A stretch of 64,000 nt of DNA from Ensifer adhaerens (GTDB lineage: Bacteria > Pseudomonadota > Alphaproteobacteria > Rhizobiales > Rhizobiaceae), in assembly GCF_002007205.1 (NCBI RefSeq), contig NZ_LAZS01000005.1, positions 1,240,001 to 1,304,000 of the forward strand, written 5' to 3'. The notes beneath the pieces were generated by a model that ran no database searches, had not been told where the DNA came from, and saw only the letters and a program-made list of their open reading frames with translations. The position numbers and the translations under genes are program-made. This document shows positions 46,148 through 57,241 of the stretch, in pieces. The stretch's first letter is position 1. Each line of letters begins with the position of its first letter.

Positions 46148-48407
46148 CGCTCGCACCCTTATCCTTCAAACTGTCTTCGCCCCCGGTTTCTCCGGCAGGC
46201 GGCAGGATCACGCGGATCATCGCCCCGACACCGCCGTCGTATTCGGCAGGCGCGTCGTGCAATTCCAATTGTCCGCCATGGTCCTCGATGATTTTCTTGA
46301 CGATGGCGAGACCCAGGCCCGTGCCCTTCTCGCGCATCGTCATGTATGGCTCCAGAATGCGGTGCCGATTTTCCGTGGGCAGGCCCTTGCCGTTGTCGAT
46401 GATGTCGACGACGAACAGGCCGGTCGCCGCATCGGTTCGCGCACGCGCCACGACCATCGGCTGGCCGCGGACCGCGTCCGCCGGCACCGCCTCGATCGAT
46501 TCCACCGCATTCTTGACGATGTTGCCGAAGGCCTGGCCGAGCATGCGCCCGTCGAACTGGCCTTCAAGCGGCTCCTCGCCGAGATCGCGTACGAAGTTGA
46601 TGTGGTTGTTGCCCATCTCGCGCAGGAACACCGCATCCTTCAGGATCGCGCGAAGATCCGCCCGCTCCTTGGTCGGTTTTGGCATCCGCGCGAAGGCCGA
46701 GAACTCGTCCACCATGCGGCCGATGTCTTCCACCTGGCGAACGATGGTGTCCGTGCACTGGTCGAAGACGGCCTTGTCTTCCTGGTTGATCTGTTTGCCG
46801 TATCGCCGCTTCAGGCGTTCGGCGGAAAGCTGGATCGGCGTCAGCGGGTTCTTGATCTCGTGGGCGATGCGGCGGGCCACATCCGCCCAGGCGGTGGAGC
46901 GCTGGGCGATGACGAGATCGGTGATGTCATCGATGGTGATGACGTAGGATTCGTTCGCCTCGCCACCCTCTTCCCGCGTCACCTGAACATTCAAGGTCCG
47001 CTCGGTTCCGCCGCGCATGACGTTGATCTGCTTGCGGAAATCGTTGCGATGGCGACCTTCGGCCTCGACCAGCACGTCCTCGATCTCGGGCGCGACCTGT
47101 CGCAGATCGGCGCCCAGAAGATCGGGTGCTGCCTTCTTCAGGAATTCTTCGGACGACGGATTGGCGATGGTGATCTGGCGATCACGCCCGACGCCGATGA
47201 CGGCAGCGGTGACGCCCGACAGAACCGCCTCGATGAAGCGGCGGCGATGGTCGACTTCGTCCTTGGCCTCCAGGATCTGCTCCTGCTGGCTGCGGATCTC
47301 CGAAACCATCTTGTTGAAGGTTCGCGACAGGTTACCGACGTCGCCATCGACGGCGCGCACCGGCACGACGACATCGAGATTGCCGGAGGCAACGCTGTCG
47401 GCAGCACCTATCAACTGCCGGATGGGCCGGACAATCCGGTCGGCGACCGCGATCGCGGTCCAGATCGCCGCAAGCAGAACGATAAGCGCGAAGCCGATAT
47501 AGAGGACGCCGAAGGCAATCTGCGTGAAGGTTCGCCCCGCCTCGAGCATCTTGTACTCGGCGGTGTTCTCCTCCATCAGCCTGAGCGACCGCATCACCTC
47601 CGGATCGACGTTGCGAACCGTGTAGAGGAAGGTACCCGGAATGTCGTCGAGCGGTATGACGGCGCCGACAAGGTTGGTAATCCCCGGCGGGATCAGGGTC
47701 GGCTGGCCGGAGACGGAGCTCTTCAGTGCGTCCGGGGGGATGGCCGGCAAGGGCCGGTCGGTCGAGATGTTGGCCTGGACGATGGCGCTGCCGTCGGCGC
47801 GCACGAGAAAGGCGCCAAGCATGCCGCGTCCCCGCGCCTGGCGGGTCATCAGCTCGGCAAAACCGGTGCGGTCGAGGCTGTAGAGTTGGCGGTTGCGCTC
47901 GAGGTCGTTGGCCATCGACACGGTCTGGCCCTGCAGGTAGCTCGCATTTTCGAGCACATAGGCCTGCGCCACATTGATCGAGGAACGCACGATCGCCTGG
48001 GTTCTGAGCGAAAACCAGCGGTCGAGGCCGACATCGAGCGTGATGCTGGCGAAGATCGCGACGAGCACCGCGGGCGTGATCGCCACGATCGAAAACAGCG
48101 CGACGATGCGCACGTGCAGCCGGGCGGCCGCGCGACCCTTGTGGCGGGCGCGCAGGAGACGCAGGATTTCACGGGCAATCAGATAGATGAGACCGACGAC
48201 GAAGAGACTGTTGATCGCCGCACAGGCGATGACGACGTTTCTCTCAAGCCGGATCGGCGTCAAGCCGAGAAGCACGAGCAGGGAGACGGTCGCGCAAATC
48301 AGCGCGCCGGTTGCCAGCATCAGCCCCGGCAGGGCAAAGGACGCACGGCGATCCTGCGCCGCCAGTCCCTCATCTGTGCCCAGCGGCAAGGCCATTGCGT
48401 CCACCAT
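46137..48407 (-). CDS. ntrY: Nitrogen regulation sensor histidine kinase NtrY
   Basis: Membrane sensor kinase, 756 aa. Several N-terminal membrane helices (to about 110, plus one near 295-320) flank a periplasmic sensing region; then HAMP, a PAS domain (about 390-500), HisKA with the phospho-accepting His in [16 protein letters not shown] and an ATPase domain with NAVESI, DNGKGLP and GTGLGLAIVKKI. Partner is NtrX, whose start overlaps the ntrY end. The 225-base gap from ntrC suggests a separate promoter. Confidence 0.95.
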   Translation of the reverse strand: MVDAMALPLGTDEGLAAQDRRASFALPGLMLATGALICATVSLLVLLGLTPIRLERNVVIACAAINSLFVVGLIYLIAREILRLLRARHKGRAAARLHVRIVALFSIVAITPAVLVAIFASITLDVGLDRWFSLRTQAIVRSSINVAQAYVLENASYLQGQTVSMANDLERNRQLYSLDRTGFAELMTRQARGRGMLGAFLVRADGSAIVQANISTDRPLPAIPPDALKSSVSGQPTLIPPGITNLVGAVIPLDDIPGTFLYTVRNVDPEVMRSLRLMEENTAEYKMLEAGRTFTQIAFGVLYIGFALIVLLAAIWTAIAVADRIVRPIRQLIGAADSVASGNLDVVVPVRAVDGDVGNLSRTFNKMVSEIRSQQEQILEAKDEVDHRRRFIEAVLSGVTAAVIGVGRDRQITIANPSSEEFLKKAAPDLLGADLRQVAPEIEDVLVEAEGRHRNDFRKQINVMRGGTERTLNVQVTREEGGEANESYVITIDDITDLVIAQRSTAWADVARRIAHEIKNPLTPIQLSAERLKRRYGKQINQEDKAVFDQCTDTIVRQVEDIGRMVDEFSAFARMPKPTKERADLRAILKDAVFLREMGNNHINFVRDLGEEPLEGQFDGRMLGQAFGNIVKNAVESIEAVPADAVRGQPMVVARARTDAATGLFVVDIIDNGKGLPTENRHRILEPYMTMREKGTGLGLAIVKKIIEDHGGQLELHDAPAEYDGGVGAMIRVILPPAGETGGEDSLKDKGASDGR

Positions 48408-48632
48408 GAAAAGCGTTCCCCCAACCGCCGCCAGCCGGCGACGGCATCACTTGCTTGCATTCTCTGGTCAAAGGCTGACCTCACCACCCAAATGGGCCGT
48501 CGCGTTCGTGTCCCCAGACCAGATCGATCAGGTCAAATCGATTGAAGGGGACGGCGACGACGCACGATTCGTCGGCCATCACACGTTCAAGCAACGCATT
48601 GTGGCGAAAATGCAACGGTGGCTGTGACCAAG

Positions 48633-50083
<1,451 letters not shown>

Positions 50084-50087
<4 letters not shown>

Positions 50088-51235
50088 GCAAGGTTTCCTT
50101 TTGTCATCGGCATGTCGTCGTCATCCGCGGCCACGCCCTTGGAGGCAGGCATCAGCACGCGGAAGGTGGTGCGGTTCTGCTGGCTGTCGCATTCGACGAT
50201 CCCGCCGTGGCCGCCGATGATCTTGGCAACCAGGGCGAGACCGAGGCCGGAACCGTTGGTCTTGGTGGTGATGAAGGGATCAAAGAGCAGCGGCAGCAGG
50301 TCGGAGGGCACGCCCGGCCCATTGTCGTGCACGCAGAATTCCAGCGGCAGAGAGATCTTCTCGCGCGTCCCGGCGACCGACAGACGGATGCCCGGCCGGT
50401 AGGCCGTCGTCAGCAGGATTTCGCCGTCGCCGCGATCGCCGATCGCTTCGGCCGCATTCTTGATAAGGTTCAGGAACACCTGAACCAGTTGATCGCGATT
50501 GGCATAGACGGGCGGCAGCGACGGATCGTAGTGCTCCGCGAATTTGATGTGGCGGGCGAAGCCGGCCTTGGCGATTGCCTTCACGTGGTCGAGCACCGAA
50601 TGGATATTGAGCGGCACGCGATCGACGGGACGCTCGTCGGAAAACACCTCCATGCGATCGACCAGCGAAACGATGCGGTCGGTCTCGTCGCAGATCAGAC
50701 GCGTCAGCGCCCGATCCTCGTCGTTGGCGGAGGTCTCCAGCAATTGCGCCGCACCGCGGATGCCCGAGAGCGGGTTCTTGATTTCGTGCGCCAGCATCGA
50801 GGCCAGACCGGTCACCGAACGGGCCGCACCGCGGTGCGTCAACTGCCGGTCGATCTTGTCGGCCATCGACCGCTCCTGGAAGACGACGACGACCGCGCCC
50901 GGCTCGGAAAGAACGGGCGCAACGTAGAGATCGACGAGCTTGTCGGCGCCGAGGCGCGGCGAACTGAGGTCGACACGATACTCGTTGACCGGCGCCTTGC
51001 GCTCGCGCACCTGCTCGATCAGGGTCAGAAGCGGGCTACCAAAGGGAATGAAGGCGCTGATGTCATGGCGCGCCAGGTGGTTGGCGCTGGCCCCGAAAAA
51101 CGATTCGGCCTCCCAGTTGGCGAAGGCGACGAGGCCCTTGGCATCGACCATGATCACCGGGTTCTGGATGGCATTGAGAACGGCCATCGACAGACCGTTG
51201 GCGACCGCGTCGGGCAAGCTCGGTTTCTCGGTCAT
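50084..51235 (-). CDS. ntrB: Nitrogen regulation sensor histidine kinase NtrB
   Basis: Soluble kinase/phosphatase for NtrC, controlled by PII. 383 aa: PAS domain (about 15-125; [20 protein letters not shown]), His150 in [20 protein letters not shown], and ATPase motifs [18 protein letters not shown] and [12 protein letters not shown]. No membrane segments. It overlaps dusB upstream and ntrC downstream by 4 bases each, so the three are one translationally coupled operon. Confidence 0.97.
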
Positions 51236-52275
51236 GCCGCAATTCCTTCTGCGACCGCCTCGCCTTCCGGCTTGCCCGGCGCTGCGTCGAGCATCGCTGC
51301 ACGCGCCCTGTCGCGGACGAAGCGGACATCGGTCGACGTCAGGATCGCTGCCTTTTCCGTTCCCGCCATGTCGGGGGCGGCATGATCGAGGTACCAGGCG
51401 ACATGCTTGCGGGCATGACGGAGGCCAATCTCGACACCATAGAATTCGAGCATCATCTCGTAGTGCTCCGCAAAGATATCGGCGACCTCCACCGGCGACG
51501 GATGCTTGACGGCCCCGGCAAGAAAACCGACGTGCCATGGGCGTCCCTGCGAAGAGCGGCCGGCCATGACGGCGTCGGCGCCCGAGCGGCGGAGAATCTC
51601 TTCGGCGTCGGCGACCGTCTCGACATCGCCGTTGGCAACCAGCGGCACGGAAATGACCTCCCGAACCGGGCGAATGGCATCCCAATCCGCCTTGCCGTTG
51701 TAGAATTGCATGCGGGTGCGGCCGTGCACGGTGATCGCCTTGACGCCCGCGTCTTCGGCACGCCTGGCAATCAGCGGAGCGTTGATCGAGGTTTCGTCCC
51801 AGCCGAGCCGCATCTTCAGCGTCACCGGCAGGTCGACGGCGTTGACGGTTGCCTCGACCAGCGACAGCGCGTGATCGGGATCGCGCATCAGGGCCGAGCC
51901 GGAATAGCCGCCCGTCACCTTCTTCGCCGGGCACCCCATGTTGATGTCGATGATATCGGCGCCATTGTCGGCGGCGATCTTCGCCGCTTCCGCCATCCAG
52001 TGCGCCTCGCGGCCTGCCAACTGGACGATGTGCGGCTTGATCCCGGAGTTCTTCAGTCGCGCCCAGGATTCCTGGGCATTGCCGACCAGTTCACGGCTCG
52101 CAACCATTTCGGTCACGACGAAACCCGCGCCGAAGCGCCAGGCAAGCCGCCGGAATGGGAGATCGGTGACGCCGGACATGGGCGCGAGCGCAACCCGGTT
52201 GCGGATTTCGATGGGTCCGATGCGAAGCGGAGACGAAAGAGCCGGAATTGGCAAATGCATATCTTTCAGGCACAT
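51232..52275 (-). CDS. dusB: tRNA dihydrouridine synthase DusB (NifR3)
   Basis: FMN enzyme that reduces uridines in tRNA. 347 aa with [15 protein letters not shown] near the N-terminus and the catalytic cysteine in [20 protein letters not shown]. First gene of the dusB-ntrB-ntrC operon, the classical nifR3-ntrBC arrangement. AGGA lies 5 bases before ATG 52275; a second ATG at 52260 has no good ribosome-binding site. Confidence 0.94.
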   Translation of the reverse strand: MCLKDMHLPIPALSSPLRIGPIEIRNRVALAPMSGVTDLPFRRLAWRFGAGFVVTEMVASRELVGNAQESWARLKNSGIKPHIVQLAGREAHWMAEAAKIAADNGADIIDINMGCPAKKVTGGYSGSALMRDPDHALSLVEATVNAVDLPVTLKMRLGWDETSINAPLIARRAEDAGVKAITVHGRTRMQFYNGKADWDAIRPVREVISVPLVANGDVETVADAEEILRRSGADAVMAGRSSQGRPWHVGFLAGAVKHPSPVEVADIFAEHYEMMLEFYGVEIGLRHARKHVAWYLDHAAPDMAGTEKAAILTSTDVRFVRDRARAAMLDAAPGKPEGEAVAEGIAA

Positions 52276-52292
52276 GTTGTTCCTGCACTATT

Positions 52293-52321
52293 TTTAGACA
52301 TTGTTCTCGGACTTGCCAAGC
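52293..52321 (-). promoter_or_regulatory. Probable promoter of dusB-ntrBC
   Basis: On the minus strand TTGGCA (52321-52316) and TAAAAA (52298-52293) are separated by 17 bases, 17 bases before the dusB ATG. A reasonable sigma-70 match. Confidence 0.5.
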
Positions 52322-52423
52322 GATTTCGGCGCGGCGCGCAAAATTCTAAGCTCGGCTGGCAAAGCACGACCCTTCGCGGTACATCACGGCGAAGATCGGC
52401 GAATGCGGGACCTCATACAGAAA

Positions 52424-53629
52424 ATGCAGCCTCAAGAACAGCTCAAGTGCGGCGTGGTTATCGTTGCGGCGGGGCGCGGCGAGCGCGCCGGGCAATCCGC
52501 CGAGGGTCCGAAGCAATACCGAACCATCGGCGACCGCCCCGTTATCGCCCATACGCTTGACACTTTCGCGACATGGCCGGACGCTGGTCCGATCGTCGTC
52601 GTCATCCATCCGGACGACGAGGCGCTGTTCAACGCCGCACGCAAACGCTCGGTGGCCGAGGATGTGATCGTGGTCCACGGCGGCGCGACCCGGCAGATAT
52701 CGGTGCTCGCGGGCCTCGAAGCCCTGGCCGACATCGGCGCGCGCCGTGTGATGATCCAAGACGCGGTCCGCCCCTTTGCCGATCACGCGTTGCTGTCCCG
52801 TTGTGCCGCTGCGCTCAACGACGAGACGAAGGCCGTGTTACCGGCGGTCGCGGTCGCGGATACGCTGAAGCGTGCGGGCAAGGATGGCATTGTCACGGAA
52901 ACCGTGGCGCGCGAAGGCCTCTACGGCGCGCAGACGCCGCAGACCTTCGATCTCCAGGCCATTCTTGCAGCGCATCGGGACGCGGCCAGAAGTGGTCGCA
53001 CGGATTTTACCGACGACGCGTCGATTGCCGAATGGGCCGGCCTCAAGGTCGTACTCGTCGAAGGCGCTGTCGACAACGTCAAGCTGACATTGAAAAGGGA
53101 TATCGCCATGGCCGACGAAAAACTCAAGCGCACCGCCCTGCCCGATGTGCGCACGGGCAACGGCTACGACGTGCACCAGCTCGTCGAGGGCGATGGCGTG
53201 ACGCTCTGCGGCGTCTTCATTGCGCACACCAAGAAGCTCTCCGGCCACTCGGACGCCGACGTGGCGCTGCATGCGCTGACGGACGCGCTGCTTGCAACCT
53301 GCGGCGCCGGTGACATCGGCGACCATTTCCCGCCGTCCGACCCGCAATGGAAGGGCGCGCCGTCGCGCATCTTCCTGGAGCATGCGGCGCGGATCGTGCG
53401 CGAGCGCGGCGGCATCATCACCAATGCCGATGTCTCGCTGATTGCCGAGGCACCGAAGGTCGGCCCGCATCGCCTGACGATGCGCGAGAACCTTGCAGAC
53501 ATGCTGGGGATTTCGCTTGACCGCTGCTCGGTGAAGGCAACGACCAACGAGCGTCTCGGCTTTGTCGGACGCGATGAAGGCATTGCCGCCATCGCCACCG
53601 CCACGGTCGTCTACGGGAACCTTTCGTGA
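52424..53629 (+). CDS. ispDF: Bifunctional MEP cytidylyltransferase / MECDP synthase
   Basis: Catalyses two non-consecutive steps of the MEP isoprenoid pathway. 401 aa: IspD part (to about 230) with [19 protein letters not shown] and the late [10 protein letters not shown]; IspF part (about 240 on) with [19 protein letters not shown], metal ligands in DVH and [17 protein letters not shown]. The fusion is normal in alphaproteobacteria. The start is ambiguous: ATG 52424 begins at the conserved N-terminus, while ATG 52403 adds 7 residues; neither has a clear ribosome-binding site. Confidence 0.94.
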   Translation: MQPQEQLKCGVVIVAAGRGERAGQSAEGPKQYRTIGDRPVIAHTLDTFATWPDAGPIVVVIHPDDEALFNAARKRSVAEDVIVVHGGATRQISVLAGLEALADIGARRVMIQDAVRPFADHALLSRCAAALNDETKAVLPAVAVADTLKRAGKDGIVTETVAREGLYGAQTPQTFDLQAILAAHRDAARSGRTDFTDDASIAEWAGLKVVLVEGAVDNVKLTLKRDIAMADEKLKRTALPDVRTGNGYDVHQLVEGDGVTLCGVFIAHTKKLSGHSDADVALHALTDALLATCGAGDIGDHFPPSDPQWKGAPSRIFLEHAARIVRERGGIITNADVSLIAEAPKVGPHRLTMRENLADMLGISLDRCSVKATTNERLGFVGRDEGIAAIATATVVYGNLS

Positions 53630-54126
53630 TGTGGCCGGCCGATATCGAAGTCAAAGCCGGTGAGATCATCGCTCAGTTCACGGCACATGGCCTCAAGGTG
53701 GCAACGGCCGAATCCTGCACCGGCGGCCTGATCGCCGGGGCGCTGACCGAGGTCTCAGGCTCGTCCGCGGTCGTCGACCGCGGCTTCGTCACCTATTCCA
53801 ACGAGGCGAAAGTCGCGATGCTCGGCGTCGAGACGACGACGCTCGTCGCCCATGGCGCCGTCTCGCGGCAGACGGCGATCGAGATGGCCCGCGGTGCAGT
53901 CTCGCATTCGGCGGCTGACTTCGCCGTGGCCGTCACCGGCATTGCCGGGCCGAGCGGTGGTTCGGTTGAAAAGCCTGTCGGGCTCGTGCACCTCGCCGCC
54001 GCAGGGCGAAACGGTGCGATGCTGCATCGGGAGATGCGTTATGGCGATATCGGCCGCGGCAAAATAAGGCTTGCGACCATCCGCACCGCACTCGATCTGC
54101 TCACGCAGATCGCTCAGGCCGCATAA
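53629..54126 (+). CDS. CinA-type nicotinamide-nucleotide amidohydrolase
   Basis: A 165-aa stand-alone CinA C-terminal domain, the type shown elsewhere to deamidate NMN (PncC). [18 protein letters not shown] is the signature, with the catalytic Ser-Thr region; [20 protein letters not shown] is the second conserved block. Its ATG overlaps the ispDF stop (TGATG), so coupling is likely. Its 3' end overlaps the converging ratA-like gene by 13 bases. Confidence 0.9.
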   Translation: MWPADIEVKAGEIIAQFTAHGLKVATAESCTGGLIAGALTEVSGSSAVVDRGFVTYSNEAKVAMLGVETTTLVAHGAVSRQTAIEMARGAVSHSAADFAVAVTGIAGPSGGSVEKPVGLVHLAAAGRNGAMLHREMRYGDIGRGKIRLATIRTALDLLTQIAQAA

Positions 54127-54563
54127 ATGCTGTCGGCGCGCTTTTCGAAGGCGTCCGAGAACATGCGGAAGGCCCGATCGAACATCGAACCCATCAGCGC
54201 GCCGAGAATGCGGCTCTTGAACTCGTAGTCGATGTAGAAATGCACGGCTGACTGGTCCTCGCCTGCCGGATCGAACTTCCAGCGATTGTCGAGATATTTG
54301 AACGGCCCGTCGATGTATTTGACGTCGATTGCACGCTCGGCCTTGTTCAACAGCACCTGTGTCGTGAAGGTCTCGCGGATCGCCTTGTAGCCGACGGTCA
54401 TATCGGCAAGCAGCAGAACCTTGCCATCGCGCTCCTTGCGAGAGCGCACCGTCAGCGCTTCGCAGAGCGGCAGGAACTGCGGATAGTGTTCGACGTCGGC
54501 AACGAGGTCGAACATCTGGTCTGCGGTGTGCTTGACGACATGGTTGGTTTCGAAATGCGGCAT
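54114..54563 (-). CDS. Coq10/RatA family (START-like) protein
   Basis: A 149-aa lipid-binding SRPBCC-fold protein. [36 protein letters not shown] and the C-terminal [20 protein letters not shown] are typical of the Coq10/YfjG group, which handles ubiquinone; the 'RatA toxin' name used in some databases is not supported for this context. Tail-to-tail overlap with the CinA-type gene. The 125 bases upstream show no clear signal. Confidence 0.88.
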   Translation of the reverse strand: MPHFETNHVVKHTADQMFDLVADVEHYPQFLPLCEALTVRSRKERDGKVLLLADMTVGYKAIRETFTTQVLLNKAERAIDVKYIDGPFKYLDNRWKFDPAGEDQSAVHFYIDYEFKSRILGALMGSMFDRAFRMFSDAFEKRADSIYAA

Positions 54564-54688
54564 GGTTTCGAGTTAAGTGGGCGGACAGAGAAGATCAAGG
54601 TGCGAGTGGGCTTGGTCTCGCGATTTCACCCAACGGGCGGCAATCGGCCGCTCACGGTGCGCGGGCCAGCTGGTTCCGGCGGGGGTCA

Positions 54689-55063
54689 CTATTCGGCGCT
54701 CAGGCGAAGTTCCAGCGCCATGGAGCCTTCCGTTAGACGCGCAATCGTCTCTCGCCTCTCCGCATCGGTCTTGGAATTCGGAATCGGCATACTCGGTCCC
54801 ATAATAGCGTCGCGGATGATAGGCGAGGCTATCACCTCACCATCGACCAGGATCTCGACCGTCTTTCCGACGTGGCGCCCCGTAAACACCCAAAGGTCTT
54901 GCGCGCTTTGCTCGGTCAGATAGACCTCCAGCCTTCCGCTATGCCGATCCTTGATACCGACGATGGCACCACTTTCTACGTGAAGCCTGATGGTTTCGGC
55001 CGCGGCCGGAGACATCAACGCAAGCGCATTCAAGAGAATGGCGACGGCAAAGGTCCTGTGCAT
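54689..55063 (-). CDS. Exported protein with a SecDF P1-head-like domain
   Basis: A 124-aa small protein with a signal peptide (cleavage after SPAAA, about residue 22). Residues about 60-120 (VGKTVEILVDGEVIASPIIR, then an Arg/Glu-rich helix and a Leu-rich end) resemble the periplasmic head subdomain of SecD/SecF, but no membrane part is present. A role as a free periplasmic partner of protein export is only a guess. ATG 55063 has AGAGG 6 bases ahead; a TTG just before it is not needed. It starts 9 bases after the P-loop kinase gene. Confidence 0.7.
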   Translation of the reverse strand: MHRTFAVAILLNALALMSPAAAETIRLHVESGAIVGIKDRHSGRLEVYLTEQSAQDLWVFTGRHVGKTVEILVDGEVIASPIIRDAIMGPSMPIPNSKTDAERRETIARLTEGSMALELRLSAE

Positions 55064-55072
55064 CAATAGCCT

Positions 55073-55663
55073 CTAATCGACACGGAAGATCTGCGACCGA
55101 GCTCCGGTCGAGCATGCGTTGAGCAACAATGCCGTTTCCGCGTGCGATTTCAACACCAGCACCGGCAGGTTCGCGTAAGAGGCGAGTTGGGTGTCGATCT
55201 CGACGGCATCCCGGCGTTCGAAGTTCCAAATGTAGCGCAGAAAATCGAGGTCGACCTTCTCCGGGCAATCGTCAGCCATGTCCGGGCGGGTCTTTCTCCA
55301 ATAGGCGAACCAACGCAGCAACACGCCACGCAACGACACCCAGCGCGGGAGCCGCATCCAGATCACCACGTCGGTGCGCGGCAGGCGGAGCGGCAGCGTC
55401 TTCGGGCTCGTACCATCCATGATCCAACGCTCGCCGGCGGCCGCCTTCGAGATCAACGCCAGCATTTCCAGGCGCGGGCGCAGTCGCCATCCAGGCAGCC
55501 AAAAGAACTCCCGGTCCATCGGCAGATGCGGCAGGCCGAACCGTTCGGAGAGTTGACGGGAAAGCGTGCTCTTGCCGCTGCCGGAACAGCCGACCACCAG
55601 GATGCGTTGCGCGCTCTTGAGATGCAACGCCGCCTCTTCTCCATTGCTGATGTATCGCGGCAT
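55073..55663 (-). CDS. P-loop NTPase, adenylate kinase-like (topology modulation/FlaR type)
   Basis: A 196-aa protein with Walker A VGCSGSGKST near residues 24-33 and a predicted kinase-like core (LPRTDVVIWMRLPRWVSLRG). It matches the group annotated as DNA topology modulation or FlaR proteins, for which no reaction is proven. The SecDF-head gene follows closely, so they may share a transcript. Confidence 0.8.
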   Translation of the reverse strand: MPRYISNGEEAALHLKSAQRILVVGCSGSGKSTLSRQLSERFGLPHLPMDREFFWLPGWRLRPRLEMLALISKAAAGERWIMDGTSPKTLPLRLPRTDVVIWMRLPRWVSLRGVLLRWFAYWRKTRPDMADDCPEKVDLDFLRYIWNFERRDAVEIDTQLASYANLPVLVLKSHAETALLLNACSTGARSQIFRVD

Positions 55664-55765
55664 CGGCGCCCCTCCCAGGAACAGCCGTTAGGCGATCCGC
55701 CTGAAGGACGCAAGCTTTGCGCGAGCGCGCCGGTCGCCGCTCCGATGCGCTTCGCCAAAACAAAA

Positions 55766-55787
55766 GCTCCGGCGCAAGCGCCGGAGC
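55766..55787 (-). terminator. Intrinsic terminator after lipA
   Basis: A 9-10 bp GC stem (55766-55775 with 55778-55787), followed on the minus strand by TTTTGTTTTG, 28 bases after the lipA stop. A strong terminator. Confidence 0.88.
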
Positions 55788-55815
55788 CAATCGTTCTCGA
55801 GAGCCTGTTTCCGCC

Positions 55816-56784
55816 TTACTCGGCGGCCGCCAGCTTCTTTTCGCGCGCTGCCCTGAGGCGGGCAAAGTCGTCGCCGGCATGGTGCGACGAGCGCGTCAGC
55901 GGGCTCGACGACACCATCAGGAAGCCCTTGGTGTAGGCGACGGTCTCGTAGGACTTGAACTCCTCGGGCGTGACGAACGCCTCGACCTTATGGTGCTTGC
56001 GCGTCGGCTGCAGGTACTGTCCGATCGTCAGGAAGTCGACGTCGGCGGTCCTGAGGTCGTCCATCAGCTGCAGCACTTCGTTGCGCTCTTCGCCAAGGCC
56101 GACCATGATGCCGGACTTGGTGAACATGGTCGGGTCCAGTTCCTTCACCCGTTGCAGCAGGCGGACGGAGTGGAAGTAGCGCGCACCGGGGCGGACCGTC
56201 AGGTAGTTGCCCGGAACGGTTTCCATGTTGTGGTTGAAGACGTCGGGCTTGGCGGCGACGACGCGTTCCAGAGCGCCCGGCTTCTTCAGGAAGTCCGGCG
56301 TCAGGATCTCGATGGTGGTCGTCGGCGAAGCCTCGCGGATCGCCCAGATGACCTTCTCGAAGTGTTCGGCCCCGCCGTCTTCCAGATCGTCACGGTCGAC
56401 CGAGGTGATGACGACATGGCTAAGCCCCATCTGCTTGACGGCCTTGGCGATGTTGTCCGGCTCTTCCATGTCGAGCGCCTTCGGCTTGCCGGTCGCGACA
56501 TTGCAGAAGGCGCAGGCGCGGGTACAAATCTCGCCCATGATCATGAAGGTGGCGTGCTTCTTGTCCCAGCATTCGCCGATGTTCGGGCAACCGGCTTCCT
56601 CGCACACCGTCACCAGCTTGTGCGAACGCACCAACTCGCGCGTCTCCTGGTAGCCCTTGGACATCGGCGCCTTGACGCGAATCCATTCCGGCTTGCGCAT
56701 CACTTCCGTGTCAGGCTTGTGGGCCTTTTCCGGATGGCGGACGCGTTGCGCCCGGTCAGAGACGGCATCGAATACCGTTACCAT
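55816..56784 (-). CDS. lipA: Lipoyl synthase
   Basis: Radical SAM enzyme inserting sulfur into octanoyl groups to make lipoate. 322 aa with the auxiliary cluster cysteines in [13 protein letters not shown] and the radical SAM motif CTRACAFC. It supplies lipoate for the PDH subunits encoded further right, which carry lipoyl domains. It has its own terminator and is followed by the P-loop kinase gene. Confidence 0.97.
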   Translation of the reverse strand: MVTVFDAVSDRAQRVRHPEKAHKPDTEVMRKPEWIRVKAPMSKGYQETRELVRSHKLVTVCEEAGCPNIGECWDKKHATFMIMGEICTRACAFCNVATGKPKALDMEEPDNIAKAVKQMGLSHVVITSVDRDDLEDGGAEHFEKVIWAIREASPTTTIEILTPDFLKKPGALERVVAAKPDVFNHNMETVPGNYLTVRPGARYFHSVRLLQRVKELDPTMFTKSGIMVGLGEERNEVLQLMDDLRTADVDFLTIGQYLQPTRKHHKVEAFVTPEEFKSYETVAYTKGFLMVSSSPLTRSSHHAGDDFARLRAAREKKLAAAE

Positions 56785-56915
56785 ACTGTCTTCCTCGTCG
56801 CGGCGGGACCGGCATCAGGCCGGTTGACCCATTTTCGCTCTATATAGACGGCCCGACCGGAAATGTCAGGCCGTCTTAAGTTGGTGCCCGACGGAAGCGC
56901 AGATGGCCCGGCAGA

Positions 56916-57167
56916 CTAACGTTTCACCATCCGGCCAACGGCAATCAGCAGGCAGGCGCCGATAAAGCCGATGACCAGATAGGCGACCCAGCCGGCAAAG
57001 GTCATGCCGAAGGCCGCCAGGACGAAATTCAGCACCACCGCACCGATGATGCCGAGCAATATGTTCATGAACAGACCCATATTGCTGCTCATGAACTTTT
57101 CCGCGAGCCACCCGGCCAACCCACCGATGATGATCGCAGCCAGAATACCGACGCCGTTCACGCTCAT
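56916..57167 (-). CDS. GlsB/YeaQ/YmgE family small membrane protein
   Basis: An 83-aa protein with three membrane segments and glycine-rich packing (GGLAGWLAEKFM, LLGIIGAVVLNFVLAAFG). Members are induced in envelope stress in several bacteria; the molecular role is unknown. It lies between lipA and lpdA, with gaps of 131 and 74 bases. Confidence 0.88.
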   Translation of the reverse strand: MSVNGVGILAAIIIGGLAGWLAEKFMSSNMGLFMNILLGIIGAVVLNFVLAAFGMTFAGWVAYLVIGFIGACLLIAVGRMVKR

Positions 57168-57241
57168 TTTGGTCTCCGTGCATTGAAAATGCGCCCATTA
57201 TCAATGCCAAAGCTACACCAAAAGCGGCGGCGCCGAAACCA

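Noticed and set aside
45861-48545. An 894-codon plus-strand frame opposite ntrX and ntrY
   Set aside because: It is the complement of real coding sequence, with Arg/Asp-rich low-information translation and no domains.
54114-54563. RatA toxin of a toxin-antitoxin system
   Set aside because: No antitoxin partner is adjacent, and sequence and context fit a Coq10-like ubiquinone protein better.
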